From Coregonus clupeaformis (lineage: Eukaryota; Chordata; Actinopteri; Salmoniformes; Salmonidae): 64,000 nucleotides of DNA. Shown one piece after another: positions 23,601 to 34,526 of the stretch. A program made the translations under genes and the position numbers. The stretch is from assembly GCF_020615455.1 (NCBI RefSeq), contig NC_059220.1, forward strand, positions 63,621,735 through 63,685,734, given 5' to 3'. Within the stretch, counting starts at the first letter, position 1, and each line of letters begins with the position of its first letter. A model generated the notes under the pieces. The model did no database searches. It was not told the DNA's origin and worked only from the letters and a program-made list of their open reading frames with translations.

Positions 23601-26600
23601 CCTCCCCCTACAGCTGACTGTAATGTTAGTGTTCCCCCAGCCTCCCCTACAGCTGACTGTAATGTTAGTGTTCCCCCAGCCTCCCCTACAGCTGACTGTA
23701 ATGTTAGTGTTCCCCCAGCCTCCCCTACAGCTGACTGTAATGTTAGTGTTCCCCAGCCTCCCCTACAGCTGACTGTAATGTTAGTGTTCCCCAGCCTCCC
23801 CCTACAGCTGACTGTAATGTTAGTGTTCCCCAGCCTCCCCTACAGCTGACTGTAATGTTAGTGTTCCCCCAGCCTCCCCTACAGCTGACTGTAATGTTAG
23901 TGTTCCCCAGCCTCCCCTACAGCTGACTGTAATGTTAGTGTTTCCCCAGCCTCCCCTACAGCTGACTGTAATGTTAGTGTTCCCCAGCCTCCCTACAGCT
24001 GACTGTAATGTTAGTCTCAGCATGTTAGTGTTCCCCAGCCTCCCCTACAGCTGACTGTAATGTTAGTGTTCCCCCAGCCTCCCTACAGCTGACTGTAATG
24101 TTAGTGTTTCCCCAGCCTCCCCTACAGCTGACTGTAATGTTAGTGTTCCCCCAGCCTCCCCTACAGCTGACTGTAATGTTAGTGTTCCCCCAGCCTCCCC
24201 TACAGCTGACTGTAATGTTAGTGTTCCCCCAGCCTCCCCTACAGCTGACTGTAATGTTAGTGTTCCCCCAGCCTCCCCTACAGCTGACTGTAATGTTAGT
24301 GTTCCCCCAGCCTCCCCTACAGCTGACTGTAATGTTAGTGTTCCCCAGCCTCCCCTACAGCTGACTGTAATGTTAGTGTTCCCCAGCCTCCCCTACAGCT
24401 GACTGTAATGTTAGTGTTCCCCCAGCCTCCCTACAGCTGACTGTAATGTTAGTGTTCCCCCAGCCTCCCTACAGCTGACTGTAATGTTAGTGTTCCCCAG
24501 CCTCCGTCCCTACAGCTGACTGTAATGTTAGTGTTCCCCCAGCCTCCCCTACAGCTGACTGTAATGTTAGTGTTCCCCAGCCTCCCCTACAGCTGACTGT
24601 AATGTTAGTGTTCCCCCAGCCTCCCCTACAGCTGACTGTAATGTTAGTGTTCCCCCAGCCTCCCCTACAGCTGACTGTAATGTTAGTGTTCCCCCAGCCT
24701 CCCCTACAGCTGACTGTAATGTTAGTGTTCCCCCAGCCTCCCCTACAGCTGACTGTAATGTTAGTGTTCCCCCAGCCTCCCACAGCTGACTGTAATGTTA
24801 GTGTTCCCCAGCCTCCCCTACAGCTGACTGTAATGTTAGTGTTTCCCCCAGCCTCCCCTACAGCTGACTGTAATGTTAGTGTTCCCCCAGCCTCCCCCTA
24901 CAGCTGACTGTAATGTTAGTGTTCCCCAGCCTCCCCTACAGCTGACTGTAATGTTAGTGTTCCCCCAGCCTCCCCTACAGCTGACTGTAATGTTAGTGTT
25001 CCCCAGCCTCCCCTACAGCTGACTGTAATGTTAGTGTTCCCCCAGCCTCCCCTACAGCTGACTGTAATGTTAGTGTTCCCCAGCCTCCCTACAGCTGACT
25101 GTAATGTTAGTGTTCCCCCAGCCTCCCCTACAGCTGACTGTAATGTTAGTGTTCCCCAGCCTCCCCTACAGCTGACTGTAATGTTAGTGTTCCCCCAGCC
25201 TCCCCTACAGCTGACTGTAATGTTAGTGTTCCCCAGCCTCCCCTACAGCTGACTGTAATGTTAGTGTCCCCCAGCCTCCCCTACAGCTGACGCTAATGTT
25301 AGTGTTCCCCCAGCCTCCCCTACAGCTGACTGTAATGTTAGTGTTCCCCAGCCTCCCCTACAGCTGACTGTAATGTTAGTGTTCCCCCAGCCTCCCTACA
25401 GCTGACTGTAATGTTAGTGTTCCCCCAGCCTCCCCCTACAGCTGACTGTAATGTTAGTGTTCCCCCAGCCTCCCCCTACAGCTGACTATAATGTTAGTGT
25501 TCCCCAGCCTCCCCAGCCTCCCCCTACAGCTGACTGTAATGTTAGTGTTTCCCCAGCCTCCCCTACAGCTGACTGTAATGTTAGTGTTCCCCAGCCTCCC
25601 CTACAGCTGACTGTAATGTTAGTGTTCCCCCAGCCTCCCCTACAGCTGACTGTAATGTTAGTGTTCCCCCAGCCTCCCCTACAGCTGACTGTAATGTTAG
25701 TGTTCCCCCAGCCTCCCCTACAGCTGACTGTAATGTTAGTGTTCCCCCAGCCTCCCCTACAGCTGACTATAATGTTAGTGTTCCCCCAGCCTCCCCTACA
25801 GCTGACTGTAATGTTAGTGTTCCCCCAGCCTCCCCTACAGCTGACTGTAATGTTAGTGTTCCCCAGCCTCCCCTACAGCTGACTGTAATGTTAGTGTTCC
25901 CCCAGCCTCCCCTACAGCTGACTGTAATGTTAGTGTTCCCCCAGCCTCCCCTACAGCTGACTGTAATGTTAGTGTTCCCCAGCCTCCCCTACAGCTGACT
26001 GTAATGTTAGTGTTCCCCAGCCTCCCTACAGCTGACTGTATTTTCCAGCCTCCCCTACAGCTGACTGTAGTGTTCCCCCCAGCCTCCCCTACAGCTGACT
26101 GTAATATTAGTGTTTCCCCAGCCTCCCCTACAGCTGACTGTAATGTTGGTATTCCCCCAGCCACCCCTACAGCTGACTGTAATGTTAGTGTTCCCCAGCC
26201 TCCCCTACAGCTGACTGTAATGTTAGTGTTCCCCCAGCCTCCCAGCCTCCCCTACAGCTGACTGTAATGTTAGTGTTCCCCCAGCCTCCCCTACAGCTGA
26301 CTGTAATGTTAGTGTTTCCCCAGCCTCCCCTACAGCTGACTGTAATGTTAGTGTTTCCCCAGCCTCCCCTACAGCTGACTGTAATGTTAGTGTTCCCCCA
26401 GCCTCCCAGCCTCCCCTACAGCTGACTGCAATGTTGTGTCCAGCTCCAGCTGACTGTAGTGTTCCCCCAGCCTCCCCTACAGCTGACTGTAATGTTAGTG
26501 TTCCCCCAGCCTCCCCTACAGCTGACTGTAATGTTAGTGTTCCCCCAGCCTCCCCTACAGCTGACTTTAATGTTAGTGTTTCCCCAGCCTCCCCTACAGC

Positions 26601-29600
26601 TGACTGTAATGTTAGTGTTCCCCCAGGCTCCCCTACAGCTGACTGTAATGTTAGTGTTCCCCCAGCCTCCCCTACAGCTGACTGTAATGTTAGTGTTTCC
26701 CCAGCCTCCCCTACAGCTGACTGTAATGTTAGTGTTCCCCCAGCCTCCCAGCCTCCCCTACAGCTGACTGTAATGTTAGTGTTCCCCCAGCCTCCCCTAC
26801 AGCTGACTGTAATGTTAGTGTTCCCCAGCCTCCCCTACAGCTGACTGTAATGTTAGTGTTCCCCCAGCCTCCCCTACAGCTGACTGTAATGTTAGTGTTT
26901 CCCCAGCCTCCCCTACAGCTGACTGTAATGTTAGTGTTCCCCCAGCCTCCCCTACAGCTGACTATAATGTTAGTGTTCCCCCAGCCTCCCCTACAGCTGA
27001 CTGTAATGTTAGTGTTCCCCAGCCTCCCCTACAGCTGACTGTAATGTTAGTGTTCCCCCAGCCTCCCCTACAGCTGACTGTAATGTTAGTGTTCCCCAGC
27101 CTCCCCTACAGCTGACTGTAATGTTAGTGTTCCCCAGCCTCCCCTACAGCTGACTGTAATGTTAGTGTTCCCCAGCCTCCCCTACAGCTGACTGTAATGT
27201 TAGTGTTCCCCAGCCTCCCCTACAGCTGACTGTAATGTTAGTGTTCCCCCAGCCTCCCCTACAGCTGACTGTAATGTTAGTGTTCCCCCCAGCCTCCCCT
27301 ACAGCTGACTGTAATGTTAGTGTTCCCCCAGCCTCCCAGCCACCCCTACAGCTGACTGTAATGTTAGTGTTCCCCCAGCCTCCCCTACAGCTGACTGTAA
27401 TGTTAGTGTTCCCCCAGCCTCCCCTACAGCTGACTGTAATGTTAGTGTTCCCCCAGCCACCCCTACAGCTGACTGTAATGTTAGTGTTCCCCAGCCTCCC
27501 CTACAGCTGACTGTAATGTTAGTGTTTCCCCAGCCTCCCTACAGCTGACTGTAATGTTAGTGTTCCCCCAGCCTCCCCTACAGCTGACTGTAATGTTAGT
27601 GTTCCCCCAGCCTCCCCTACAGCTGACTGTAATGTTAGTGTTCCCCCAGCCTACCCCTACAGCTGACTGTAATGTTAGTGTTCCCCCAGCCTCCCCTACA
27701 GCTGACTGTAATGTTAGTGTTCCCCCAGCCTCCCCTACAGCTGACTGTAATGTTAGTGTTCCCCCAGCCTCCCCTACAGCTGACTGTAATGTTAGTGTTC
27801 CCCCAGCCTCCCAGCCACCCCTACAGCTGACTGTAATGTTAGTGTTCCCCAGCCTCCCCTACAGCTGACTGTAATGTTAGTGTTCCCCCAGCCTCCCCTA
27901 CAGCTGACTGTAATGTTAGTGTTCCCCAGCCTCCCCTACAGCTGACTGTAATGTTAGTGTTCCCCCAGCCTCCCCTACAGCTGACTGTAATGTTAGTGTT
28001 CCCCCAGCCTCCCCTACAGCTGACTGTAATGTTAGTGTTTCCCCAGCCTCCCCTACAGCTGACTGTAATGTTAGTGTTCCCCCAGCCTCCCAGCCTCCCC
28101 TACAGCTGACTGTAATATTAGTGTTTCCCCAGCCTCCCCTACAGCTGACTGTAATGTTAGTGTTCCCCCAGCCACCCCTACAGCTGACTGTAATGTTAGT
28201 GTTCCCCCAGCCTCCCCTACAGCTGACTGTAATGTTAGTGTTCCCCCAGCCTCCCAGCCTCCCCTACAGCTGACTGTAATGTTAGTGTTCCCCAGCCTCC
28301 CCTACAGCTGACTGTAATGTTAGTGTTTCCCCAGCCTCCCCTACAGCTGACTGTAATGTTAGTGTTTCCCCAGCCTCCCCTACAGCTGACTGTAATGTTA
28401 GTGTTCCCCCAGCCTCCCAGCCTCCCCTACAGCTGACTGTAGTGTTCCCCCAGCCTCCCCTACAGCTGACTGTAATGTTAGTGTTCCCCCAGCCTCCCCT
28501 ACAGCTGACTGTAATGTTAGTGTTCCCCCAGCCTCCCCTACAGCTGACTTTAATGTTAGTGTTTCCCCAGCCTCCCCTACAGCTGACTGTAATGTTAGTG
28601 TTCCCCCAGGCTCCCCTACAGCTGACTGTAATGTTAGTGTTCCCCCAGCCTCCCCTACAGCTGACTGTAATGTTAGTGTTTCCCAGCCTCCCCTACAGCT
28701 GACTGTAATGTTAGTGTTCCCCCAGCCTCCCAGCCTCCCCTACAGCTGACTGTAATATTAGTGTTTCCCCAGCCTCCCCTACAGCTGACTGTAATATTAG
28801 TGTTCCCCCAGCCTCCCCTACAGCTGACTATAATGTTAGTGTTCCCCCAGCCTCCCCTACAGCTGACTGTAATGTTAGTGTTTCCCCAGCCTCCCCTACA
28901 GCTGACTGTAATGTTAGTGTTCCCCCAGCCTCCCCTACAGCTGACTGTAATGTTAGTGTTCCCCCAGCCTCCCCTACAGCTGACTGTAATGTTAGTGTTC
29001 CCCCAGCCTCCCCTACAGCTGACTGTAATGTTAGTGTTCCCCCAGCCTCCCCTACAGCTGACTGTAATGTTAGTGTTCCCCCAGCCTCCCCTACAGCTGA
29101 CTGTAATATTAGTGTTCCCCCAGCCTCCCCTACAGCTGACTGTAATATTAGTGTTCCCCCAGCCTCCCCTACAGCTGACTGTAATGTTAGTGTTCCCCCA
29201 GCCTCCCCTACAGCTGACTATAATGTTAGTGTTTCACCAGCCTCCCCTACAGCTGACTGTAATGTTAGTGTTCCCCCAGCCTCCCCTACAGCTGACTGTA
29301 GTGTTCCCCCAGCCTCCCCTACAGCTGACTGTAATGTTAGTGTTCCCCCAGCCTCCCCTACAGCTGACTGTAATGTTAGTGTTCCCCCAGCCTCCCAGCC
29401 TCCCCTACAGCTGACTGTAATGTTAGTGTTCCCCCAGCCTCCCCTACAGCTGACTGTAATGTTAGTGTTCCCCAGCCTCCCCTACAGCTGACTGTAATGT
29501 TAGTGTTCCCCCAGCCTCCCCTACAGCTGACTGTAATGTTAGTGTTCCCCCAGCCTCCCCTACAGCTGACTATAATGTTAGTGTTCCCCCAGCCACCCCT

Positions 29601-32190
29601 ACAGCTGACTGTAATGTTAGTGTTCCCCCAGCCACCCCTACAGCTGACTGTAATGTTAGTGTTCCCCCAGCCACCCCCTACAGCTGACTGTAATGTTAGT
29701 GTTTCCCCAGCCTCCCCTACAGCTGACTGTAATGTTAGTGTTCCCCCAGCCTCCCCTACAGCTGACTGTAATGTTAGTGTTCCCCCAGCCTCCCCTACAG
29801 CTGACTGTAATGTTAGTGTTTCCCCAGCCTCCCCTACAGCTGACTGTAATGTTAGTGTTCCCCAGCCTCCCCTACAGCTGACTGTAATGTTAGTGTTCCC
29901 CCAGCCTCCCTACAGCTGACTGTAATGTTAGTGTTCCCCCAGCCTCCCCTACAGCTGACTGTAATGTTAGTGTTCCCCCAGCCTCCCCTACAGCTGACTG
30001 TAATGTTAGTGTTCCCCCAGCCTCCCCTACAGCTGACTGTAATGTTAGTGTTCCCCCAGCCTCCCCTACAGCTGACTGTAATGTTAGTGTTCCCCCAGCC
30101 TCCCCTACAGCTGACTGTAATGTTAGTGTTCCCCCAGCCCCCAGCCTCCCCTACAGCTGACTGTAATGTTAGTGTTCCCCCAGCCTCCCCTACAGCTGAC
30201 TGTAATGTTAGTGTTCCCCCAGCCTCCCCTACAGCTGACTGTAATGTTAGTGTTCCCCCAGCCTCCCCTACAGCTGACTGTAATGTTAGTGTTCCCCCAG
30301 CCTCCCCTACAGCTGACTGTAATGTTAGTGTTCCCCCAGCCACCCCTACAGCTGACTGTAATGTTAGTGTTCCCCAGCCTCCCCTACAGCTGACTGTAAT
30401 GTTAGTGTTTCCCCCAGCCTCCCCTACAGCTGACTGTAATGTTAGTGTTCCCCCAGCCTCCCTACAGCTGACTGTAATGTTAGTGTTCCCCCAGCCTCCC
30501 CTACAGCTGACTGTAATGTTAGTGTTCCCCCCAGCCTCCCCTACAGCTGACTGTAATGTTAGTGTTCCCCCAGCCTCCCCTACAGCTGACTGTAATGTTA
30601 GTGTTCCCCCAGCCTCCCCTACAGCTGACTGTAATGTTAGTGTTCCCCCAGCCTCCCCTACAGCTGACTGTAATGTTAGTGTTCCCCCAGCCTCCCCTAC
30701 AGCTGACTGTAATGTTAGTGTTCCCCCAGCCTCCCCTACAGCTGACTGTAATGTTAGTGTTCCCCCAGCCTCCCCTACAGCTGACTGTAATGTTAGTGTT
30801 CCCCCAGCCTCCCCTACAGCTGACTGTAATGTTAGTGTTCCCCCAGCCTCCCCTACAGCTGACTGTAATGTTAGTGTTCCCCCAGCCTCCCCTACAGCTG
30901 ACTGTAATGTTAGTGTTCCCCCAGCCTCCCCTACAGCTGACTGTAATGTTAGTGTTCCCCCAGCCTCCCCTACAGCTGACTGTAATGTTAGTGTTCCCCC
31001 AGCCTCCCCTACAGCTGACTGTAATGTTAGTGTTCCCCCAGCCTCCCCTACAGCTGACTGTAATGTTAGTGTTCCCCCAGCCTCCCCTACAGCTGACTGT
31101 AATGTTAGTGTTCCCCCAGCCTCCCCTACAGCTGACTGTAATGTTAGTGTTCCCCCAGCCTCCCCTACAGCTGACTGTAATGTTAGTGTTCCCCAGCCTC
31201 CCCTACAGCTGGCTGTAATGTTAGTGTTTCCCCAGCCTCCCCTACAGCTGACTGTAATGTTAGTGTTCCCCCAGCCTCCCCTACAGCTGACTGTAATGTT
31301 AGTGTTCCCCCAGCCTCCCCTACAGCTGACTGTAATGTTAGTGTTCCCCCAGCCTCCCCTACAGCTGACTATAATGTTAGTGTTCCCCCAGCCTCCCCTA
31401 CAGCTGACTGTAATGTTAGTGTTCCCCCAGCCTCCCAGCCACCCCTACAGCTGACTGTAATGTTAGTGTTCCCCCAGCCTCCCCTACAGCTGACTGTAAT
31501 GTTAGTGTTCCCCCAGCCTCCCCTACAGCTGACTGTAATGTTAGTGTTCCCCCAGCCTCCCCTACAGCTGACTGTAATGTTAGTGTTCCCCCAGCCTCCA
31601 CTACAGCTGACTGTAATGTTAGTGTTCCCCCAGCCCAGCCTCCCCTACAGCTGACTGTAATGTTAGTGTTCCCCCAGCCTCCCCTACAGCTGACTGTAAT
31701 GTTAGTGTTCCCCCAGCCTCCCCTACAGCTGACTGTAATGTTAGTGTTCCCCCAGCCTCCCCCTACAGCTGACTGTAATGTTAGTGTTCCCCCAGCCTCC
31801 CCTACAGCTGACTGTAATGTTAGTGTTCCCCCAGCCTCCCCTACAGCTGACTGTAATGTTAGTGTTCCCCCAGCCTCCCCTACAGCTGACAGTAATGTTA
31901 GTGTTCCCCCAGCCACCCCTACAGCTGACTGTAATGTTAGTGTTCCCCCAGCCTCCCCTACAGCTGACTGTAATGTTAGTGTTCCCCCAGCCTCCCCTAC
32001 AGCTGACTGTAATGTTAGTGTTTCCCCAGCCTCCCCTACAGCTGACTGTAATGTTAGTGTTCCCCAGCCTCCCCTACAGCTGACTGTAATGTTAGTGTTC
32101 CCCCAGCCTCCCCTACAGCTGACTGTAATGTTAGTGTTCCCCCAGCCTCCCCTACAGCTGACTGTAATGTTAGTGTTCCCCCAGCCTCCC
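20657..32190. repeat. giant ~39-bp minisatellite, 11.5 kb, roughly 290-300 copies
   Basis: Unit CCTACAGCTGACTGTAATGT plus TAGTGTTCCCCCAGCCTCC, 38-40 bp because of C-run length. Nearly every unit has CAGCTG. The left third is irregular, with partial units and extra CAGCCTCC blocks; 30530-31190 is almost perfectly regular. An internal block repeats at an offset of 1982 bp. Array frames (MLVFPQPPLQLT on plus, GGWGNTNITVSC on minus) open and close with unit length and are not genes. Confidence 0.98.
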
Positions 32191-32317
32191 AGGCCCACCT
32201 CTAACTTACAGCCACTCGACAGCCCGGCCAAATCTCACGCTCTGAGTGAAAATTCACAAAGAAATAGACCCTGTAATGAATTCACAATGGCAACAGTTCA
32301 CAGCACGGTGTTGTTGA

Positions 32318-32412
32318 AATCCTGTACAGTAATCCTGTCCATGGAATCCTGTACAGTAATCCTGTCCATGGAATCCTGTACAGTAATCCTGTCCATGGAA
32401 TCCTGTACAGTA
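32318..32412. repeat. 27-bp tandem repeat, 3.5 copies
   Basis: Unit AATCCTGTACAGTAATCCTG plus TCCATGG at 32318, 32345 and 32372, then a partial copy. Confidence 0.95.
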
Positions 32413-32942
32413 GGGACGTGGGGCTATCGAGAGGTCTTTCCTTGAGAATAATAACAAAGTTAACAACTGAATAAGATCAAAGATGGGAGACTGCAGGCTT
32501 TTCTTCTGTGATCCTCCTCATACAGGCCTAGTCTTTGATCAGGGAACTGACTAGGGGGAAGTTGTGTCAAATAATATCAACAGAGATGAGCAGACCCTTC
32601 TGGGATAGAAGTACAGAGTGGACATTCCATTACAGCTGACTTGACAAGGAATCTGACAAGTCCTATCCTGTTATGATTAGGCTAATGTTCCGCTGGAGTT
32701 TTCCCTGAAAATAAACCACTATCTGGTCTGCTGTATCACTATCTTCCGCTTGGTAGTACCATAATGCATCGCTGTAGCCTATTTGTTACCGAAACATCTT
32801 GAGTTGCAACAACAGTTAGCGTAACCTAAAGTTGCCTAAACCTAATTCAAGCCAATAGCAGTGTAAAACAAGTTAGGTCTAGATGCAAAGTTAGTCTGAG
32901 TGATCCTGTGCGTATAGCAGCAGGTATACACCCTAGGCCAAG
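32413..32942. other. intergenic, no feature seen
   Basis: No gene, RNA or repeat recognised. Confidence 0.4.
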
Positions 32943-32950
32943 TTATACAG

Positions 32951-33388
32951 CAGGGTTCAACCACTGGCGGCCCGCGGGCCAAATCTGCTGAGCTCAAAGT
33001 GATTTTTATTTAAGAAATCTGTTCCAAAGTATTCCCACGCATAATAGAGAGACATGTGATCACATACAAATGTAAGCAAGGTTTGAAATGATTGTTTTAG
33101 TCAAACATATATTTTTACTGCTCTAATTACGTTGGTAACCAGTTTATCATAGCAATAAGGTACCTCGGGGGTTTGTGGTATATGGCCAATATACGATGGC
33201 TAAGGGCTGTATACAGGCACTCCGCGTTGCGTTGTGCGTAAGAACAGCCCTTAGCCATGGTATATTGGCGATATACCACACCCCCTCGGGCCTTATTGCT
33301 TAATTATGTTCCGGCCCCCCGACCATCTGCTCAAGAAAAAAAACGAGAAATAAAACGGCCTGCGGCTGAATCTAGTTGATGATCCCTG
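32951..33388. mobile_element. hAT-type non-autonomous element with perfect 8-bp target duplication
   Basis: TTATACAG occurs directly before (32943-32950) and directly after (33389-33396) the element. The ends are imperfect inverted repeats (CAGGGTTCAACCACTGG on the left; CAGGGATCATCAACTAG read inward from the right). A foldback element is nested inside. No transposase is present. Confidence 0.88.
33130..33300. mobile_element. foldback MITE nested in the hAT-type element
   Basis: The arms AGCAATAAGGTACCTCGGGG (33151) and CCTCGGGCCTTATTGCT (to 33300) are inverted, as are CCAATATACGATGGCTAAGG and its partner near 33247. TAATTA flanks it at 33124-33129 and 33301-33306, a possible target duplication. 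Confidence 0.8.
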
Positions 33389-33396
33389 TTATACAG

Positions 33397-33874
33397 TATT
33401 TGCATGGGAGGCTGCCTGGCAAGTTCCCCTCACTGGAGCATTGGGTAAGCAGCTGTAATAGAAGCTTAGAGAGAGAATGTTGGTGACAGACACTAAGAGG
33501 CAGAGCTAATGACATATGGACACATCATGAGTCATTCATCTTGACACATCAACACACTGGGACTTCAACCAATCCCCTGCCTTTAAACACAGATTCAGGA
33601 AGTGAATTAAGATTTTTCAGGAGTACAGGATAGGCCAAATGTCAATAAGCCTAATGTTAATTCGAGCTTCTTGTTTCAATTACAAACATCTCTGATGACA
33701 ACTACTGGTAATTTTTGTCATTAAGCTATAATTTATATCCGCATACTTGTACGCAAGAGACATACGGTGGAAGGGTGTGAAAATGTTTTGAATAGGTTTA
33801 AGTTTCATAAGGCTGCTTACATGCTTCACTCAAAGAAAGCTGCACATGGGCTGTTCCACATCAATAAGAAAAAT
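33397..33874. other. intergenic, no feature seen
   Basis: No gene or repeat recognised. Confidence 0.4.
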
Positions 33875-33875
33875 A

Positions 33876-34526
33876 ATTAGGCCTGGCTCGCAGTCGGCGT
33901 TCCAATTCATCCCAAAGGTGTTTGATGGGGTTGAGGTCAGGGTTCTATGAAGATCAGTCAAGTTCTTCCACACCGATCTCGACAAACCATTTCTGTATGG
34001 ACCTCGCTTTGTGCATGGCGGCATTGTCATGCTGAAACAGGAAAGGGCCTTCCCCAAACTGTTGCCACAAAGTTGAAAGCACAGAATCGTCTAGAATGTC
34101 ATTGTATGCTGTAGTGTTAAGATTTCCGTTCACTGGAACTAAGGGGCCTACCCGAACCACAAAAAACAGCCCCAGACCATTATTCCTCCACCAACAAACT
34201 TTACAGTTGGCACTATGCATTCGGACAGGTAGCATTCTCCTGGCATCCGCCAAACCCAGATTCGTCCGTCGGACTGCCAGATGGTGCCAGGTGAAGCGTG
34301 ATTCATCACTCCAGAGAGCGCATTTCCACTGCTCCAGAGTCCAATGGTGGCGAGCTTTACGCCACTCCAGCTGATGCTTGGCATTGCGCATGGTGATCTT
34401 AGGCTTGTGTGCGGCTGCTCGGCCATGGAAACCCATTTCATGAAGCTCCCGACAAACATTTATTGTGCTGACGTTGCTTCCAGAGGCAGTTTGGAACTCG
34501 GTAGTGAGTGTTGCATACTCACATAC
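33876..34526 (-). mobile_element. Tc1-like transposon fragment (family B)
   Basis: Matches the inner part of the complete family B copy (41583-42852) but lacks both terminal repeats. At the right it changes abruptly into a different Tc1 element near 34527. Confidence 0.87.
33954..34526 (-). pseudogene. Tc1-like transposase (family B), partial open frame
   Basis: The transposase part of this minus frame runs from about 34526 down to the stop at 33954: CEYATLTTEFQTASGSN (HTH region), ELHEMGFHGRAAAHKP, WSDESRFTW (first catalytic Asp), the GLGLF region, then FLFQHDNAAMHKARS (second Asp). The third acidic block (SPDLNPIE) falls outside the frame. The upstream 46 residues of the open frame come from the adjoining element in antisense, so the full 236-residue frame is a chance fusion. 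Confidence 0.85.

Noticed and set aside
29925..31454. 509-residue ORF and dozens of smaller frames in the 39-bp array
   Set aside because: Open only while the unit stays at 39 bp; they end wherever a C is lost or gained. No gene.
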